NCBI RefSeq assembly: GCF_015354335.1
Contig: NZ_JADKYR010000004.1
Span: forward strand, 247,532-311,531
Reading direction: 5' to 3'
Source of the DNA: Methylophilus sp. 13
GTDB taxonomy: Bacteria; Pseudomonadota; Gammaproteobacteria; Burkholderiales; Methylophilaceae
Length of the DNA stretch: 64,000 nucleotides
Of the stretch, positions 35,054 through 46,452 are shown one piece after another. The position numbers were made by a program, and so were the translations under genes. The notes beneath the pieces were generated by a model, which saw nothing but the letters and a program-made list of their open reading frames with translations, did not search any database and was not told the origin of the DNA. Position 1 is the stretch's first letter, and each line of letters begins with the position of its first letter.

Positions 35054-36268
35054 ATGTTTACGGTATTGGTGTATAAAAGTCGCTCAGTGAAGCAGCTGGT
35101 GGGGGATGAACTTGCTGCATTGGTTGACGCTGCTGCTGAAAAGAATCAAAAGAATGCCATTTCAGGCGTGCTCTTATACGATGGCGACTATTTTCTGCAA
35201 TATCTGGAAGGTCCGGATATTGCCATCAAGCTGCTTTATCATCTGATTACCTTGGATGACAGGCATCGTAATGTGGTCAAGCTGATGGAGGACTTTTCTC
35301 CTGCGCGGCGATTTGGCGGCTGGTCCATGTACTGCATTGATGTGCAAAAGGTGTATGGTGAAGACATTTATGCCCTGTTGTCAGAGGGGGCTACCTTCAA
35401 TAGCGGCGAGTCGCTCCCCGATCATGACCGTGTTGTTAAACTGATCACGGCCTTTGCCACCTCCCGCTGGAGCGATGGCGAGCGGACACTGCACGCGGAA
35501 GACTGGCAGTTTCAGCCCCAACCATCCCCTTTTGATGTCGTGAATCCTGCCCGCATTCAGCAGGCGGCTTGCCAGTTTGCATTTCAACCGATTGTTTCTC
35601 CACTGACCGGACTGATCTCTTCGATTGAAGCGCTGATCCGCAGCCCGTCTGGCGGCTCCCCGCAGCAGTGTTTTGAGGGATTGTCAGCCGAGGAGTTATA
35701 TGTATTCGATCTGGAATCCAAACAGCACGCGTTGGCCCTGGCATCGCAGATGCAACTCGGGCCGATCAAGTTATCCATCAATCTGTTGCCGATGTCTTTG
35801 GTGCGGGTGCCCAATGCGGTGGAAAAGCTGCTCAGTTATATCGCACAATTTGATTTCAAGCCGCAGCAAATCATCGTTGAAATCACCGAGCAAGAGTCTA
35901 TTGCCAACTTTGATGACTTTCAGCGCGCTATCAGGGAGTTACGTCTGGCAGGCATTAGTGTGTCGATTGATGATTTTGGTGCCGGCTTTGCCGGGCTGAC
36001 CTTGCTGTCCAAATTTCAGCCTGAGAAGCTTAAGGTGGATAGACTGATTGTTGAAAATATTCACAAGGATGGCCCCAAGCAGGCGATTGTGCGGGCGCTG
36101 ATTGAGTGTGCCCATGCGCTGGGCATTACGATTGTGGCCGAAGGGGTAGAGACCGTGGAAGAATGGTGCTGGTTACAATCTGCCGGCGTCGATTTGTTTC
36201 AAGGGTTTTTATTTGCCAAGCCCATGCTCAATGGGGTGGCACCTATCCAGTGGCCTGTTCAGACTTAA
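35054..36268 (+). CDS. BLUF-EAL blue-light-regulated c-di-GMP phosphodiesterase
   Basis: 404 residues. Residues 1-95 are a BLUF flavin domain: the photoactive Y7 (VYKSRS), N34, Q49 (FLQYLEG) and W90/M92 (GGWSM) are all present. Residues about 165-400 are an EAL domain with catalytic positions intact: E192 (IEALIR), N243, E276, D306-D307 (DDFGAG), K327 and E363 (AEGVET). It should bind FAD and hydrolyse c-di-GMP under blue light, like BlrP1. The ATG at 35054 is chosen; a GTG at 35045 is also in frame. Its end overlaps the convergent outer-membrane factor gene by 4 bases. Confidence 0.92.
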   Translation: MFTVLVYKSRSVKQLVGDELAALVDAAAEKNQKNAISGVLLYDGDYFLQYLEGPDIAIKLLYHLITLDDRHRNVVKLMEDFSPARRFGGWSMYCIDVQKVYGEDIYALLSEGATFNSGESLPDHDRVVKLITAFATSRWSDGERTLHAEDWQFQPQPSPFDVVNPARIQQAACQFAFQPIVSPLTGLISSIEALIRSPSGGSPQQCFEGLSAEELYVFDLESKQHALALASQMQLGPIKLSINLLPMSLVRVPNAVEKLLSYIAQFDFKPQQIIVEITEQESIANFDDFQRAIRELRLAGISVSIDDFGAGFAGLTLLSKFQPEKLKVDRLIVENIHKDGPKQAIVRALIECAHALGITIVAEGVETVEEWCWLQSAGVDLFQGFLFAKPMLNGVAPIQWPVQT

Positions 36269-37680
36269 TAGTTAGACTGGGGCAGCACGTAAGCGCCACC
36301 CAGTGCCACCATCAAAGCCACTGAAGCATTGAGCCTGCGCCCGGTGATGGAGAGCAGGTTGCGCTCGGCGGTCAACAGGGTGGATTGCACGTTGACCACG
36401 TATTGGTATTCACTGATGCCGGCACGGTAGCGGTTTTCGGTTTGGGTGACGGCTTCGCGTGCAAATTTGACGGCGGTTTCCTGTTCTTTTGCCTCCGCCT
36501 CCAGAATACGCAGCAAGGCCAGATTATCCTCAACTTCGCGCAAGCCATTGATCACGGTTTGTTTATAGGTGGCGACACTGGCATCGTAGCGGGCAATCGC
36601 CGCATTGGTGTTCGATCTACGCAACTGATTATCAAAAATCGGCCCGGCCAGCGCGGGGCCCAGTGACCAGAGGCGGTTAGGCAGCGAAAGCAGATTGCTC
36701 AGGCTGTTGTCGCTATAGCCAAAGGTCGCGCCCAGCGTCAGCGTGGGGAAGAGTGCCGCTCGCGCAACGCCGATCTGTGCATTGGCGGAGGCGACCCTGC
36801 GCTCAGCCCCGGCAATGTCTGGTCTGCGTTCCAGCAGGCTGGCAGGCAAGCCTGTATTCGCGGCGGGCAGAGACAAGTTGGCCACGTCCTTGTATGGTTG
36901 TTCGGGGATAGACAGCTCTGCTGGCGGCTTGCCGATCAGTACTGCAATCGCATGCTCCAGTTGCGCGCGCGAGGCGCTGATATCAATCGACTGCGCCAAG
37001 GTGTTGCGCAATTGCGTTTCGGCCTGGGCGATTTCCGTGCGCGAGGCCAAGCCCACGTTATAGCGGTTGGTGGTCAGCTTGAGTGAGCGATCAAAGCTTT
37101 TGGCCGTGTTATCCAGCAGCAGCTTTTGCGAGTCCAGAATCCTGAGCTGAAAATAGGTTTGTGCCAGCGTAGACTGGACCGAGAGCTTGGCCGCTGCCAG
37201 GTCGGCGGCCGTGGCTTCGGCATTGGTTTCGCCGGCAATCACGCTGTTACGTATCCTGCCCCACAAGTCCATCTCCCAACTGGCATTGAGGCCAATGCTG
37301 TAATCACTGCGCACGCCAGTGGTATTGGTGGTCTCTCCGCGGGTGGCGCCTGCCTGCCCGTTGAGTGCGGGCAATTGCGGCGAGTGGCTCGCCCGCGCCA
37401 GTGCCAGCCCTTGCCGATAATTGGCCTCCGCAATCAGGATGGTATAGTTGGCTTGATTGGCCTGGGTGAGTAAGGCGGTCAGTTGGGGATCGTTGTAGCG
37501 TTCCCACCAGGCCGGAGACAGTTCTGGTGAACCGGGCTCGGCCACTTTCCAGCCTGCAGGCGGCGGTTCTTTGTATTGTGCCGGTATCTCGACGCGCGGG
37601 CGTACATAGTCTTGCCAGACGCTGCATCCTTGTATCATCAGGCCCGCCATGGCCAGCACCCACATTTTGACTATGTTCAT
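36265..37680 (-). CDS. NodT-family outer-membrane factor of the MdtABC-like system
   Basis: 471-residue outer-membrane efflux lipoprotein. The signal ends in LMIQGC (lipobox). Two OEP domains are visible, with the ERRPDIAGAERRVASANAQIG motif region typical of NodT. The start at 37680 overlaps the stop of the permease before it by 4 bases (ATGA); the longer frame from 37740 lies inside that gene. Last gene of the four-gene RND operon and its outer-membrane channel. Confidence 0.9.
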   Translation of the reverse strand: MNIVKMWVLAMAGLMIQGCSVWQDYVRPRVEIPAQYKEPPPAGWKVAEPGSPELSPAWWERYNDPQLTALLTQANQANYTILIAEANYRQGLALARASHSPQLPALNGQAGATRGETTNTTGVRSDYSIGLNASWEMDLWGRIRNSVIAGETNAEATAADLAAAKLSVQSTLAQTYFQLRILDSQKLLLDNTAKSFDRSLKLTTNRYNVGLASRTEIAQAETQLRNTLAQSIDISASRAQLEHAIAVLIGKPPAELSIPEQPYKDVANLSLPAANTGLPASLLERRPDIAGAERRVASANAQIGVARAALFPTLTLGATFGYSDNSLSNLLSLPNRLWSLGPALAGPIFDNQLRRSNTNAAIARYDASVATYKQTVINGLREVEDNLALLRILEAEAKEQETAVKFAREAVTQTENRYRAGISEYQYVVNVQSTLLTAERNLLSITGRRLNASVALMVALGGAYVLPQSNY

Positions 37681-40600
37681 ACCGTTTGATTCTTCAAAGA
37701 ATTTGAGTTTAACGAGAGGCCGAAACGCTGGCTGAGCCAACGCCCCGCATCATCCAGATACAGATAAACCACGGGCGTGGTGACCAGCGTCAGCACTTGC
37801 CCTACCAGCAGGCCACCGACGATGGAGATGCCCAGCGGCTGACGGATTTCAGCACCATCGCCGACGCCCAGCAACAAGGGCACCGCTCCCAGCACCGCCG
37901 CCAGCGTGGTCATTAAAATGGGCCGCAAGCGTTGCAGGCAGGCCTGGGTGACGGCGGCTTCGGCAGAGAGCGCGTGTTCACGCCGCAAATGAATCGCCGC
38001 ATCAATCATGATAATGGCGTTTTTCATGACAATGCCCACCAGGAGCACAATGCCTATCATGGCGATAATGGTCAACTCGCTGTCAAACCATAACAGGGCC
38101 AGCAAGGCGCCTATGCCCGCCGAGGGCAGGGTAGAGAGGATGGTCAGCGGATGGATCAGGCTTTCGTACAGCATGCCCAGCACGATGTAGATCGCGATCA
38201 CGGCGGTCAGGATCAGCCACGGCTGGCTATCCATGGAATCCTGAAACGCTTTGGCTTTACCGGCAAAGGTGCCATGGATGCTCTCTGGCGGCACCAGCGC
38301 GGCAAAGGTCGATTCGATGGCCTGGCTGGCGGCATCCAGCGCATAGCCTTGAGCCAGGTTAAACGAGACCGTGGCGGCGGCAAACTGCCCCTGGTGGTTG
38401 ACCGCCAGGGGCGTATTCACCGGTTGCCAGTGGGCAAAACTGGCCAGCGGAATGCGCTGGTTTTTCAGGCTGGTCAGGTAGATATTCTGCAAGGATTCCG
38501 GTCCCTGCGCAAAGCGGGCCGCCACCGTCATCACCACATAGTATTGATTGAGCGGCTCGTAAATGGTTGAGACTAGCCGCTGGCCAAAGGCATCATTCAA
38601 GGCACTGTCAATCTGCTGCTGGGTAATGCCCAGGCGCGTGGCCGCATCGCGGTCCACCACCAGATTAATCTGCAAGCCCTTGTCTTGTGCATCACTGGAG
38701 ACGTCAGTCAGTTGCGGCAGCTTGGCCATGGCATCTTTGAGTTTAGGGGCAAACTGGCGCAAATCGTCTACGCTGCTGGAGAGCAAGGTGTATTGGTATT
38801 CCGCCGAGCCCGGACGCAAGCCGATATTGAATTCCTGTTGTGGTCGCAAGCGTAACGATGCTCCGGCCACGCGGTCCAATTGCGGGCGCAAGCGATCCAC
38901 CACTTCTTGCGCGGAGGCCTGGCGCTCTGCACGGGGTTTCAGCCGCGCATTGAGCATGCCGGTATTGGATTGCCCGCCGCCAAAGCCACCCGTGTATTCA
39001 TAATAGGTATCGATATCGGGGTCGCGGGCGATGATCTGCATGAATTGGGCCACTTTTTCACGCATGGCCCAAAACGACAGATTCTGGTCGCCCTCGAAGT
39101 TGCCTTGCAAGCGGCCAGTATCTTGTAGCGGAAAAAAGCCCTTGGGCACCAGGGTATATAGATAAAGGTTGCTGCCGATAGCCACGGCAAAGAGCAGCAG
39201 AATCAGGCGCCTGTGGTGCAGGCTCCAGCGCAGCACACGCTGATACACTGAGGCTGGCCAGGGTTGGTCCTGCGTGGCGGGAGCGGGACTCGTATGGTCA
39301 GCGCCACCAGCCTTTGCGCCATGCTTTGCTGCTTGCGGCCGCAGTAGTTTGGAGGAGAGGACGGGTGTCAGTGTCAGCGACACCAGCAATGAAATGATGA
39401 CCGCACTGGCCAGCGTGATTGAAAACTCGCGGAACATGCGCCCGACCACACCGTCCATGAACAGCAGCGGAATAAATGCCGCAATCAGCGCCAGACTCAT
39501 GGCGATAATGGTAAATGACACCTCGTGCACTGCCCGCAGTGCCGCCTGCAAGGGGCTGAGGCCATGTTCAATGTGCCGGGCCGTATTTTCTACCACCACA
39601 ATCGCATCATCCACCACAAAGCCGGTGGCAATAATGAGCGCCATCAGGGTCAGGTTATTGAGGCTGAAACCGCACAGGTAAATCACGGCCAGCGTCCCCA
39701 GCAAGGACACCGGAATGGCGATGCTGGGAATCAGCGCCGCGCGCCCGCTTTTTAAAAACAAAAAGGTCACCACGATCACCAATCCAATCGAGATCAGCAG
39801 GCTGTGTTCGACTTCTTCTAACGATTTGCGGACGATGGTGCTGCGGTCTATGAGCACTTCCATGGCAATGCCAGGCGGCAACAAGGGCTGCAGCCTAGGC
39901 AGCAAGGCTTTGATGCCATCAACCGTGGCGACAATGTTGGCGCCCGGGATATTATTCACCGCGATGACCACGCCGGGCTTTTGCTTGACGCTGCCGGCGC
40001 TGCGCAGCTCCTGCACCGAGTCTTTCACCTCGGCAATGTCGCGCAGCCTGACCGGGGCGGCATTGCGCCAGGCCACAATCAAATCACGAAAATCGGCCGC
40101 CTGGCGGTTACTGTCATTCACTTCCAGCTGCCAGCGTTTGCTGGCACTCTCGATAAAGCCTTTGGGTAAATGGGCGTTGGCATTGGCGATGGCCGTGCGG
40201 ATCTGGTCCAGGCTGATGCAATATTGATTGGCAGTGAGCGGATTCACTTCTACCCTGACCGCCCGCAAGGCGCTGCCATTGACGTTGACCTGGCCCACGC
40301 CATCCACTTGCGAGATGCGCTGCCCGACCAGGCTGTAGGCCACATCGTACAGCTCGGACTGGCTGTAGCGGTCCGAGGTCAGCGCGATATGCATGATCAT
40401 GGTCGGGCCACTCTTGCGCCAGGTTGGGTTGCTTTGCATGCCGGCTGGCAGCAAGGGGATGGCGGTATTGATGGCCGCTTGCACATCGCGTGCGGCACTG
40501 TCTGCATTGCGGTCCAGATCAAACTGCAAACTGACCCGGGTCTGGCCTTTGGTGCTGCTGGAGGTCATCTCGTTGAGGCCGGCAATATTACCCAGCGAGC

Positions 40601-40805
40601 GCTCCAGCGGCGAGGCAACGGCGGAAGCCATGGTTTCGGCGCTGGCGCCGGGCAGGCGCGCAAACACATCGATGCTGGGCATTTCCACTTGCGGCAGCGA
40701 GGCAATCGGCAGTGCCACATAAGCCGCAATGCCAGGCAAGGCAATCGCCAGTGCCAGCAAGGTGGTGGCCACGGGGCGGCGCAAAAACAGCGTGAGCCCA
40801 CTCAT
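37677..40805 (-). CDS. mdtC: RND permease, MdtC-like
   Basis: 1042-residue RND pump subunit. It begins with the helix [20 protein letters not shown] and carries the central [10 protein letters not shown] motif with proton-relay aspartates. In sequence style and gene order (adaptor, B, C, outer factor) it matches MdtC, which forms a heterotrimer with MdtB. Start and stop overlap the neighbours by 4 bases each. E. coli MdtABC exports bile salts, novobiocin and other envelope-active compounds; the substrate here is not known. Confidence 0.88.
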   Translation of the reverse strand: MSGLTLFLRRPVATTLLALAIALPGIAAYVALPIASLPQVEMPSIDVFARLPGASAETMASAVASPLERSLGNIAGLNEMTSSSTKGQTRVSLQFDLDRNADSAARDVQAAINTAIPLLPAGMQSNPTWRKSGPTMIMHIALTSDRYSQSELYDVAYSLVGQRISQVDGVGQVNVNGSALRAVRVEVNPLTANQYCISLDQIRTAIANANAHLPKGFIESASKRWQLEVNDSNRQAADFRDLIVAWRNAAPVRLRDIAEVKDSVQELRSAGSVKQKPGVVIAVNNIPGANIVATVDGIKALLPRLQPLLPPGIAMEVLIDRSTIVRKSLEEVEHSLLISIGLVIVVTFLFLKSGRAALIPSIAIPVSLLGTLAVIYLCGFSLNNLTLMALIIATGFVVDDAIVVVENTARHIEHGLSPLQAALRAVHEVSFTIIAMSLALIAAFIPLLFMDGVVGRMFREFSITLASAVIISLLVSLTLTPVLSSKLLRPQAAKHGAKAGGADHTSPAPATQDQPWPASVYQRVLRWSLHHRRLILLLFAVAIGSNLYLYTLVPKGFFPLQDTGRLQGNFEGDQNLSFWAMREKVAQFMQIIARDPDIDTYYEYTGGFGGGQSNTGMLNARLKPRAERQASAQEVVDRLRPQLDRVAGASLRLRPQQEFNIGLRPGSAEYQYTLLSSSVDDLRQFAPKLKDAMAKLPQLTDVSSDAQDKGLQINLVVDRDAATRLGITQQQIDSALNDAFGQRLVSTIYEPLNQYYVVMTVAARFAQGPESLQNIYLTSLKNQRIPLASFAHWQPVNTPLAVNHQGQFAAATVSFNLAQGYALDAASQAIESTFAALVPPESIHGTFAGKAKAFQDSMDSQPWLILTAVIAIYIVLGMLYESLIHPLTILSTLPSAGIGALLALLWFDSELTIIAMIGIVLLVGIVMKNAIIMIDAAIHLRREHALSAEAAVTQACLQRLRPILMTTLAAVLGAVPLLLGVGDGAEIRQPLGISIVGGLLVGQVLTLVTTPVVYLYLDDAGRWLSQRFGLSLNSNSLKNQTV

Positions 40806-43800
40806 GGGTTCGCCTCGCTGTGTGCGACTGCTTTGTGCTGACCAGGCTGGGCCAGGCGGTCAAACATCAGGTAGATGACTGGCGTAGTAAACAAGGTGAG
40901 CAACTGGCTCACTAACAGGCCGCCTATCATGGCAATGCCGAGCGGCGCACGCAATTCTGAGCCGGGGCCATCGCCGGTGACCAGCGGCACGGCACTTAAC
41001 AGCGCCGCCAGTGTGGTCATCAGGATAGGCCGGAACCTGAGCAGGCAGGCTTCATAAATGGCTTCTTCAGGCGACTTGCCATGATGGCGCTCGGCCTCCA
41101 GTGCAAAATCAATCATCATGATGGCATTTTTTTGCACAATGCCGATCAGCAGGATAATGCCGATGATAGCAATCACGCTGAGCGGATGCCCGGTCAGCAT
41201 GAGCGCCAGCAAGGCGCCGACGCCCGCAGAAGGCAAGGTGGAGAGGATGGTCAGCGGGTGGATATAGCTTTCATACAAAATACCCAGCACGATATACATG
41301 GTGAGGATGGCGGCCAGCATTAAAAATAATTCGTTGCCGAGTGCGGCATTAAAGGCGGCAGCTGCGCCCTGAAAGCGGCTAATCATGGTGGCCGGGAATT
41401 GCATGCGCTGTTTGACTGCATCAATTGCTGCCACGGCATCCCCCAGGGCATAGCCCTCGGCAAGGTTAAAGCCAATGGTGACTGAGGGTAACTGGTCTTC
41501 CCGGTTCACCACCAGCGCCGCCGGTTGCTCGCTGATGCGTGCGATACTCGCCAGCGGCACCTGGCGCCCGGTATTGCTGGTGACATAAACCTGATCCAGC
41601 GCCTGCAAGCCTGAGGCCGAGGATGGTTGCGACTCAAGAATCACGCGGTACTGATTGGCCTGGGTGAAAATGGTACTGATCATGCGCTGGCCAAAGGCGC
41701 TATAGAGCGCATTGTCCACATCCGCCATGGTAATGCCCAGCCGCCCGGCACTGTCGCGGTCCACGGTCACGGCGGCGCGCAGGCCGTCGCTGTGCAAGTT
41801 ATGTGTGACGGTGGTCAGTTGCGGCAGCTTGCGCAGTGCTTGCATAAAGCCGGGGAGTGCGCTTTGCAAGGCTTGCGGATCGGTGCTGGTCAGCAGGTAT
41901 TGATACTGGGTCTGGCTGACACGGTCTGACAACGTCAGGTCTTGCACCGGTTGCATAAACAGCTTGAGCGGGGCGGTGGCCTCCAGGCGAGATTGCAAGC
42001 GGGAAATGACCTCGCTGGCGCTGGCCTGGCGTTGCGGGTAGGGCTTGAGATTGATCAGCATACGGCCACTGTTATGCGTGGTGTTGACCCCATCCACGCC
42101 TACCACTGAAGAAATACTTTCTACATCGGCATCCTGCAAAATGGCTTCTACCACGGCTTGCTGCTTGTGGCTGATCACGCTGAAGGCATCCGAACCGTTG
42201 GCCTCAGTCATCACCTGGATAAAGCCGGTATCCTGGGTCGGGAACAGGCCTTTGGGGATGCTGATCACCAGCGTGACCGTCAGCACCAGCGATGCGGCCG
42301 CAAGCAGCAATACCAGCGGCTGGTGCCGCAAGGCAACCTGCAGTCCTCTGCCGTAATAGGCAATGATGCGGTCTATGAGGTTTGTCTGGTTTGCGACAGG
42401 GGCTTTGGCCGGTTTGAGCAAGCGCGCGCACAGCATGGGCGTCAGGGTGAGCGAGACTACCGCCGAAATCAGGATGGCAACGGCCAGTGTGACGGCAAAC
42501 TCGCGGAACAAGCGGCCAATCACATCGCCCATAAACAGCAAGGGGATCAGCACCGCAATCAGTGAAAAGGTCAGCGATATGATGGTAAAACCGATCTGGC
42601 GGGCGCCCTTGATGGCGGCATTCATCGGCGTCTCGCCTTCTTCAATATGGCGCGCGATATTCTCAATCATGACAATGGCATCATCGACCACAAAGCCGGT
42701 GGCAATGGTCAGCGCCATCAGGGTGAGGTTGTTGATGCTAAAGCCCGCCGCATACATGATGCTAAACGTGCCCACCAGCGACAGCGGTACAGTCAAACTG
42801 GGGATGACGGTGCCCGCCGCCGTGCGCAAAAACAGGAAGATCACCATCACCACCAGGGCAATGGCCAGCATGAGCTCAAACTGCACATCTTCAAGCGCAC
42901 TGCGGATGGTATGCGTGCGGTTAGTGAGTTCGCTGACGCTGACATCGGCCGGCAAGCCCGCGGTCAGGCCGGGCAGGCGCTCGCGAATCTGCTCGACCAC
43001 CTCAATCACATTGGCGCCGGGCTGGCGGCGGATATTGACCAGAATGGCGGGCGTTTGGTTGGCCCAGGCAGAGATATACAAGTCTTCTTGTGCCTCTTTC
43101 ACCTCAGCCACATCCCGCAGGCGCACGGGCCGGTCACCGGTGTTGGCAATAATCAGGTTACGGTATTCCTCTGCGGACCGCAGTTGGCTGTTGGCATCGA
43201 GTTCATAGGCCAGCAAGGGGCCATCAATATTGCCTTTGGCCTGGTTGGAGTTGGCGCTGTCTATGATGGTGCGCAGCGTATTCATGCCCAGCCCGTAGGC
43301 CGCCAGCACGGGCTGATTCACCTGAATGCGGATCGCCGGTTTTTGCCCGCCATCCACACTGACCAGGCCCACGCCACTCACCTGCGCAATTTTTTGTGCC
43401 ATGCGCGTATCCACCAGGTCGCGTAACTTTGGCAATGGCAGGCTCTGTGAAGTCACGGCCAACGTCAGCACCGGGGCATCGGCCGGGTTCACCTTGTTAT
43501 AGATGGGTGGGGAGGGTAAATCCGCAGGCAAAAAGGTACTGGCCGCGTTCATGGCCGCCTGAACTGACTGGACGGCAACATCGAGGCTGTTTTTCAGGCT
43601 GAACTGCAAGGTAATGACTGAAACGCCGCCAGAGCTGGCAGAGGACATATGTGCCAGGCCAGCCATAGCGCCAAATTGACGCTCCAGCGGTGAGGTCACA
43701 TTCATCGCCATCACCTCGGCACTGGCGCCGGGGTAGAGCGTGACCACCTGAATCACCGGGTAATCAACCTGCGGCAAGGCAGCTTTTGGCAACAAGGTAT

Positions 43801-43888
43801 ACGCCAGCAGGCCCGCCAGCAGAATGGCGACCATCAATAACGAGGTCGCCACCGGTCTTAAAATAAACAGCCGTGAAGGGTTCATCAT
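40802..43888 (-). CDS. mdtB: RND permease, MdtB-like
   Basis: 1028-residue RND pump subunit. It begins [19 protein letters not shown] and has the central [15 protein letters not shown] helix. MdtB-type partner of the next gene, with which it shares about the same layout of 12 helices and two periplasmic loops. The start at 43888 is taken since the frame upstream (to 44053) lies inside the adaptor gene. It lies 16 bases after the adaptor gene. Confidence 0.88.
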   Translation of the reverse strand: MMNPSRLFILRPVATSLLMVAILLAGLLAYTLLPKAALPQVDYPVIQVVTLYPGASAEVMAMNVTSPLERQFGAMAGLAHMSSASSGGVSVITLQFSLKNSLDVAVQSVQAAMNAASTFLPADLPSPPIYNKVNPADAPVLTLAVTSQSLPLPKLRDLVDTRMAQKIAQVSGVGLVSVDGGQKPAIRIQVNQPVLAAYGLGMNTLRTIIDSANSNQAKGNIDGPLLAYELDANSQLRSAEEYRNLIIANTGDRPVRLRDVAEVKEAQEDLYISAWANQTPAILVNIRRQPGANVIEVVEQIRERLPGLTAGLPADVSVSELTNRTHTIRSALEDVQFELMLAIALVVMVIFLFLRTAAGTVIPSLTVPLSLVGTFSIMYAAGFSINNLTLMALTIATGFVVDDAIVMIENIARHIEEGETPMNAAIKGARQIGFTIISLTFSLIAVLIPLLFMGDVIGRLFREFAVTLAVAILISAVVSLTLTPMLCARLLKPAKAPVANQTNLIDRIIAYYGRGLQVALRHQPLVLLLAAASLVLTVTLVISIPKGLFPTQDTGFIQVMTEANGSDAFSVISHKQQAVVEAILQDADVESISSVVGVDGVNTTHNSGRMLINLKPYPQRQASASEVISRLQSRLEATAPLKLFMQPVQDLTLSDRVSQTQYQYLLTSTDPQALQSALPGFMQALRKLPQLTTVTHNLHSDGLRAAVTVDRDSAGRLGITMADVDNALYSAFGQRMISTIFTQANQYRVILESQPSSASGLQALDQVYVTSNTGRQVPLASIARISEQPAALVVNREDQLPSVTIGFNLAEGYALGDAVAAIDAVKQRMQFPATMISRFQGAAAAFNAALGNELFLMLAAILTMYIVLGILYESYIHPLTILSTLPSAGVGALLALMLTGHPLSVIAIIGIILLIGIVQKNAIMMIDFALEAERHHGKSPEEAIYEACLLRFRPILMTTLAALLSAVPLVTGDGPGSELRAPLGIAMIGGLLVSQLLTLFTTPVIYLMFDRLAQPGQHKAVAHSEANP

Positions 43889-43904
43889 CGTCAGGCGTTG
43901 CCGC

Positions 43905-45206
43905 TTATGCCCCGGCTGCCGCGCGGCGTCTATGCTTGGATGCTTGTCCGTCAGCGCTAGCACTGGCCGGCGCTGGGTCCGCCTGCTCAGCCGGATCCAG
44001 CGCGTGATTCGGGTCCTTGACCCGCACTTTGGCGTCTTGCTTGAGTTTATCAATGCCGCTGCTCACCACCCGGTCACCCGGCTGCAAGCCCTTGGTAATG
44101 GCCGCGATTTCTGCATCAGTGTGCCCCACGGTTACCGCTTGCAACACCACTTTTTCGCCGTTGGTATCGGGCACAATTTTATACACAAAAGCGCCGTCTG
44201 GCCCTTGCTGCAAGGCATTGATTGGGATCACGCTGGCATGCGGAATCGTCTCGCTAAACAGTTTCACATTCACAAACTGGTTAGGAAACAGGTGGTCGTC
44301 CTCGTTGGCAAAGGCCGCCTTGAGCTTAAGTGTGCCCGAAGTCGTATCAATCTGGTTATCAATACTCTCCAGCACCCCGCTGGCCAACCGCCGCGTATTG
44401 CCTTTGTCCCACGCTTCTACCTTGAGTTTGTGCAAGCCAGCGCTTGACTGGCTTTGTGCCACCAGGCGCGTGATGCGGTCTTCCGGCAGCGTAAACACCA
44501 CATGGATAGGATGAATCGCATTGATCACCGCAATCGGGCTGGTGGTGTCGATATTGTTGCCGCTATCGACCTGGCGCAAGCCAATGCGGCCGCTGATCGG
44601 CGCGGTGATGTTGGTAAAACTGAGCTGTAACCTGGCGTTTTCCACCGAGGCTTTGTCGGCCTGCACCGTGCCCTGATATTGCTGCACCAGCGAGGCTTGT
44701 GAGTCTACTTGCTGCGAGGCAATCGAGTCTTGCGCTTGCAGGGTTTTATAGCGCTCCAAATCAATCTGGCTGTTTTTGAGCAAGGCCTGGTTGCGCACTG
44801 CCTGCCCCTGAATCTGCCCCAGCGCCGTTTCAAACGGACGCGGATCAATCTTCGCCAATAACTGCCCTTGCTTGACCAGCTGACCTTCCTGAAAAGCCAC
44901 TTGAATCAATTGCCCGGCCACGCGGCTGGTCACCGTCACCACCGCTGATGGAATCGCCGTCCCCAGCGCCGTATGTGTCACCGGAATATCGGCAATCGTC
45001 ACCGTGGCCGCTGTCACTGGCGTGGGCTTGTCTCCCCCCGGGCCATGATGGCCGCCGTGTCCGCGACCATGCCCTTGCCCAGCTTGCGCCTCGGCCTGGG
45101 GCACCTCAGCCCCTTGATCGGTACGCGAATGTTTCCAGAACCAGATCGCCAATCCCAGGGCAATCAGTCCTATTGCAGTGTTCAATAGCGCTTTTTTATT
45201 AGACAT
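43905..45206 (-). CDS. mdtA: RND periplasmic adaptor, MdtA-like
   Basis: 433-residue membrane fusion protein: membrane anchor, lipoyl halves ([19 protein letters not shown] and [17 protein letters not shown]), helical hairpin and beta-barrel. A linker after the anchor (about residues 44-58) is very rich in His and Gly ([14 protein letters not shown]), which might bind metal. The C-terminal tail is long and Ala/Lys/Arg-rich. The start at 45206 gives a normal anchor; an ATG at 45248 would add 14 residues. First gene of the mdt operon. Confidence 0.87.
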   Translation of the reverse strand: MSNKKALLNTAIGLIALGLAIWFWKHSRTDQGAEVPQAEAQAGQGHGRGHGGHHGPGGDKPTPVTAATVTIADIPVTHTALGTAIPSAVVTVTSRVAGQLIQVAFQEGQLVKQGQLLAKIDPRPFETALGQIQGQAVRNQALLKNSQIDLERYKTLQAQDSIASQQVDSQASLVQQYQGTVQADKASVENARLQLSFTNITAPISGRIGLRQVDSGNNIDTTSPIAVINAIHPIHVVFTLPEDRITRLVAQSQSSAGLHKLKVEAWDKGNTRRLASGVLESIDNQIDTTSGTLKLKAAFANEDDHLFPNQFVNVKLFSETIPHASVIPINALQQGPDGAFVYKIVPDTNGEKVVLQAVTVGHTDAEIAAITKGLQPGDRVVSSGIDKLKQDAKVRVKDPNHALDPAEQADPAPASASADGQASKHRRRAAAGA

Positions 45207-45248
45207 AGCCGACTCAATATGCTTGCTCAACGTTGAAAATACAAACAT

Positions 45249-45591
45249 CTCTTCATGCGGTCAATCATTCACCCCCGCGACTTGCATTTTATCGCGACCA
45301 TCCCCCGATTCTGGTTTTCCAGAAAAAGAAAATTCCAAATCGCAAACGGGAGTTGTTTGTAATTGGGGTGGGACTCACTGTGATATCTGTTTACAGGGCG
45401 TAACCTTGCATCACCGCATTGAGTGCTGCATTTGCTAGGCAGCTAATCTAACAATTGGTGCGATTATTGTGCAAAAGATTTTGTCACGAAATGTATCAAC
45501 CCCTGATTCAACGCCGGGGATTGAAGCGGGCTTAGTCAGGGGTAGGCGGCGAAGACAAGTCAGGAAAAAGTAATTTTGCGGGCTGCTTCTG
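45249..45591. other. Intergenic region upstream of mdtA
   Basis: About 340 bases without a convincing gene. It should hold the mdtA promoter. A 15-base palindrome (45585-45599, arms GCTTCT/AGAAGC) overlaps the stop codon of the MOSC gene and could help end its transcript, but no T-run follows directly. A short plus-strand open frame at 45178-45438 has no coding character. Confidence 0.5.
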
Positions 45592-46158
45592 CTAGAAGCT
45601 CAAAGACGATTGCAACGGCGCATCTGTTGCAGACTCAGCGACCATCACCCGCACCGGGTCTCCTCGCTGCAGTATCCCACTTTTTAAAACCCGAGCCGTG
45701 ACCCCGCCATGACCACGCATGGCGTTGTAACCGCCTGTCCCCAGCACCTGCTCCATACGTGAGCATGGCTCACAAGGGCCAGTCACCTCCAGCACCACTT
45801 CACCGATCAATAGATGCAAGGGCTGATCTTTAAACAGCGATTTAGCCGCCAGCAGATTGAGTCCGGAGACAATCAGGTTGCGCCTGAGCACCGCCGGATC
45901 CACCTGCGCCAGACCCGTGAGTGCCGCAATCACTGGTAAATGCTCGGCTTGCAGCAAGGTTACTTGCCGTTTGCTGCCATTCGCTTGTGATGACGCGCGC
46001 AAGCTGGCTCTATCCCCTTGCAATCCACGGTTTGCTATCGCTAAGGCTTGATTGGGTGACAAACAAGGCTGACCGCGATCTGGACGAAGGTAAATGGTTT
46101 CCAGTCGCCCGTGTTGGCTAAAGTGCTGGGTTAAGTCACGCAGGGTGGCGGTTTGCAT
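45592..46158 (-). CDS. MOSC domain protein
   Basis: 188 residues. The MOSC fold binds or transfers a sulfur or molybdenum cofactor group. Visible marks are GLQGDRASLR near the N-terminus and the conserved cysteine block VTGPCEPCSRMEQVLG followed by GHGGVTARVLKSG. YiiM-like members reduce N-hydroxylated bases with molybdenum cofactor. The start at 46158 is chosen over a frame opening at 46215. It is divergent from a molybdopterin oxidoreductase gene, which fits a common cofactor. Confidence 0.84.
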   Translation of the reverse strand: MQTATLRDLTQHFSQHGRLETIYLRPDRGQPCLSPNQALAIANRGLQGDRASLRASSQANGSKRQVTLLQAEHLPVIAALTGLAQVDPAVLRRNLIVSGLNLLAAKSLFKDQPLHLLIGEVVLEVTGPCEPCSRMEQVLGTGGYNAMRGHGGVTARVLKSGILQRGDPVRVMVAESATDAPLQSSLSF

Positions 46159-46452
46159 TAATTGAGTCTTAAAAATAAGCGGCGATTCATAAATTGGGGC
46201 GCTGGGAAAACACAATTGATTTTGTTTGCGTATCGCCTAGAACGATTATATCGAGTTTGAATAGCGATTCATGCAACCCATGTTCAAACTTTTTATCTGC
46301 AGGCGATGATCCGCTTTAAGAACAAAAAGTATCAATATCCAGCAGCATTGTATTTCCATGCTAAGGGGTATAGTATTTGGAATAGACAGACCTGTCTTGC
46401 ATTGATTCTTTTTAAAACATGACGGCATATAACAGTGCGCTTGGAGTGTCAT

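Noticed and set aside
45178..45438. 86-codon plus-strand frame upstream of mdtA
   Set aside because: It runs antisense over the mdtA start, has many cysteines and no recognisable pattern, and lacks a ribosome site.
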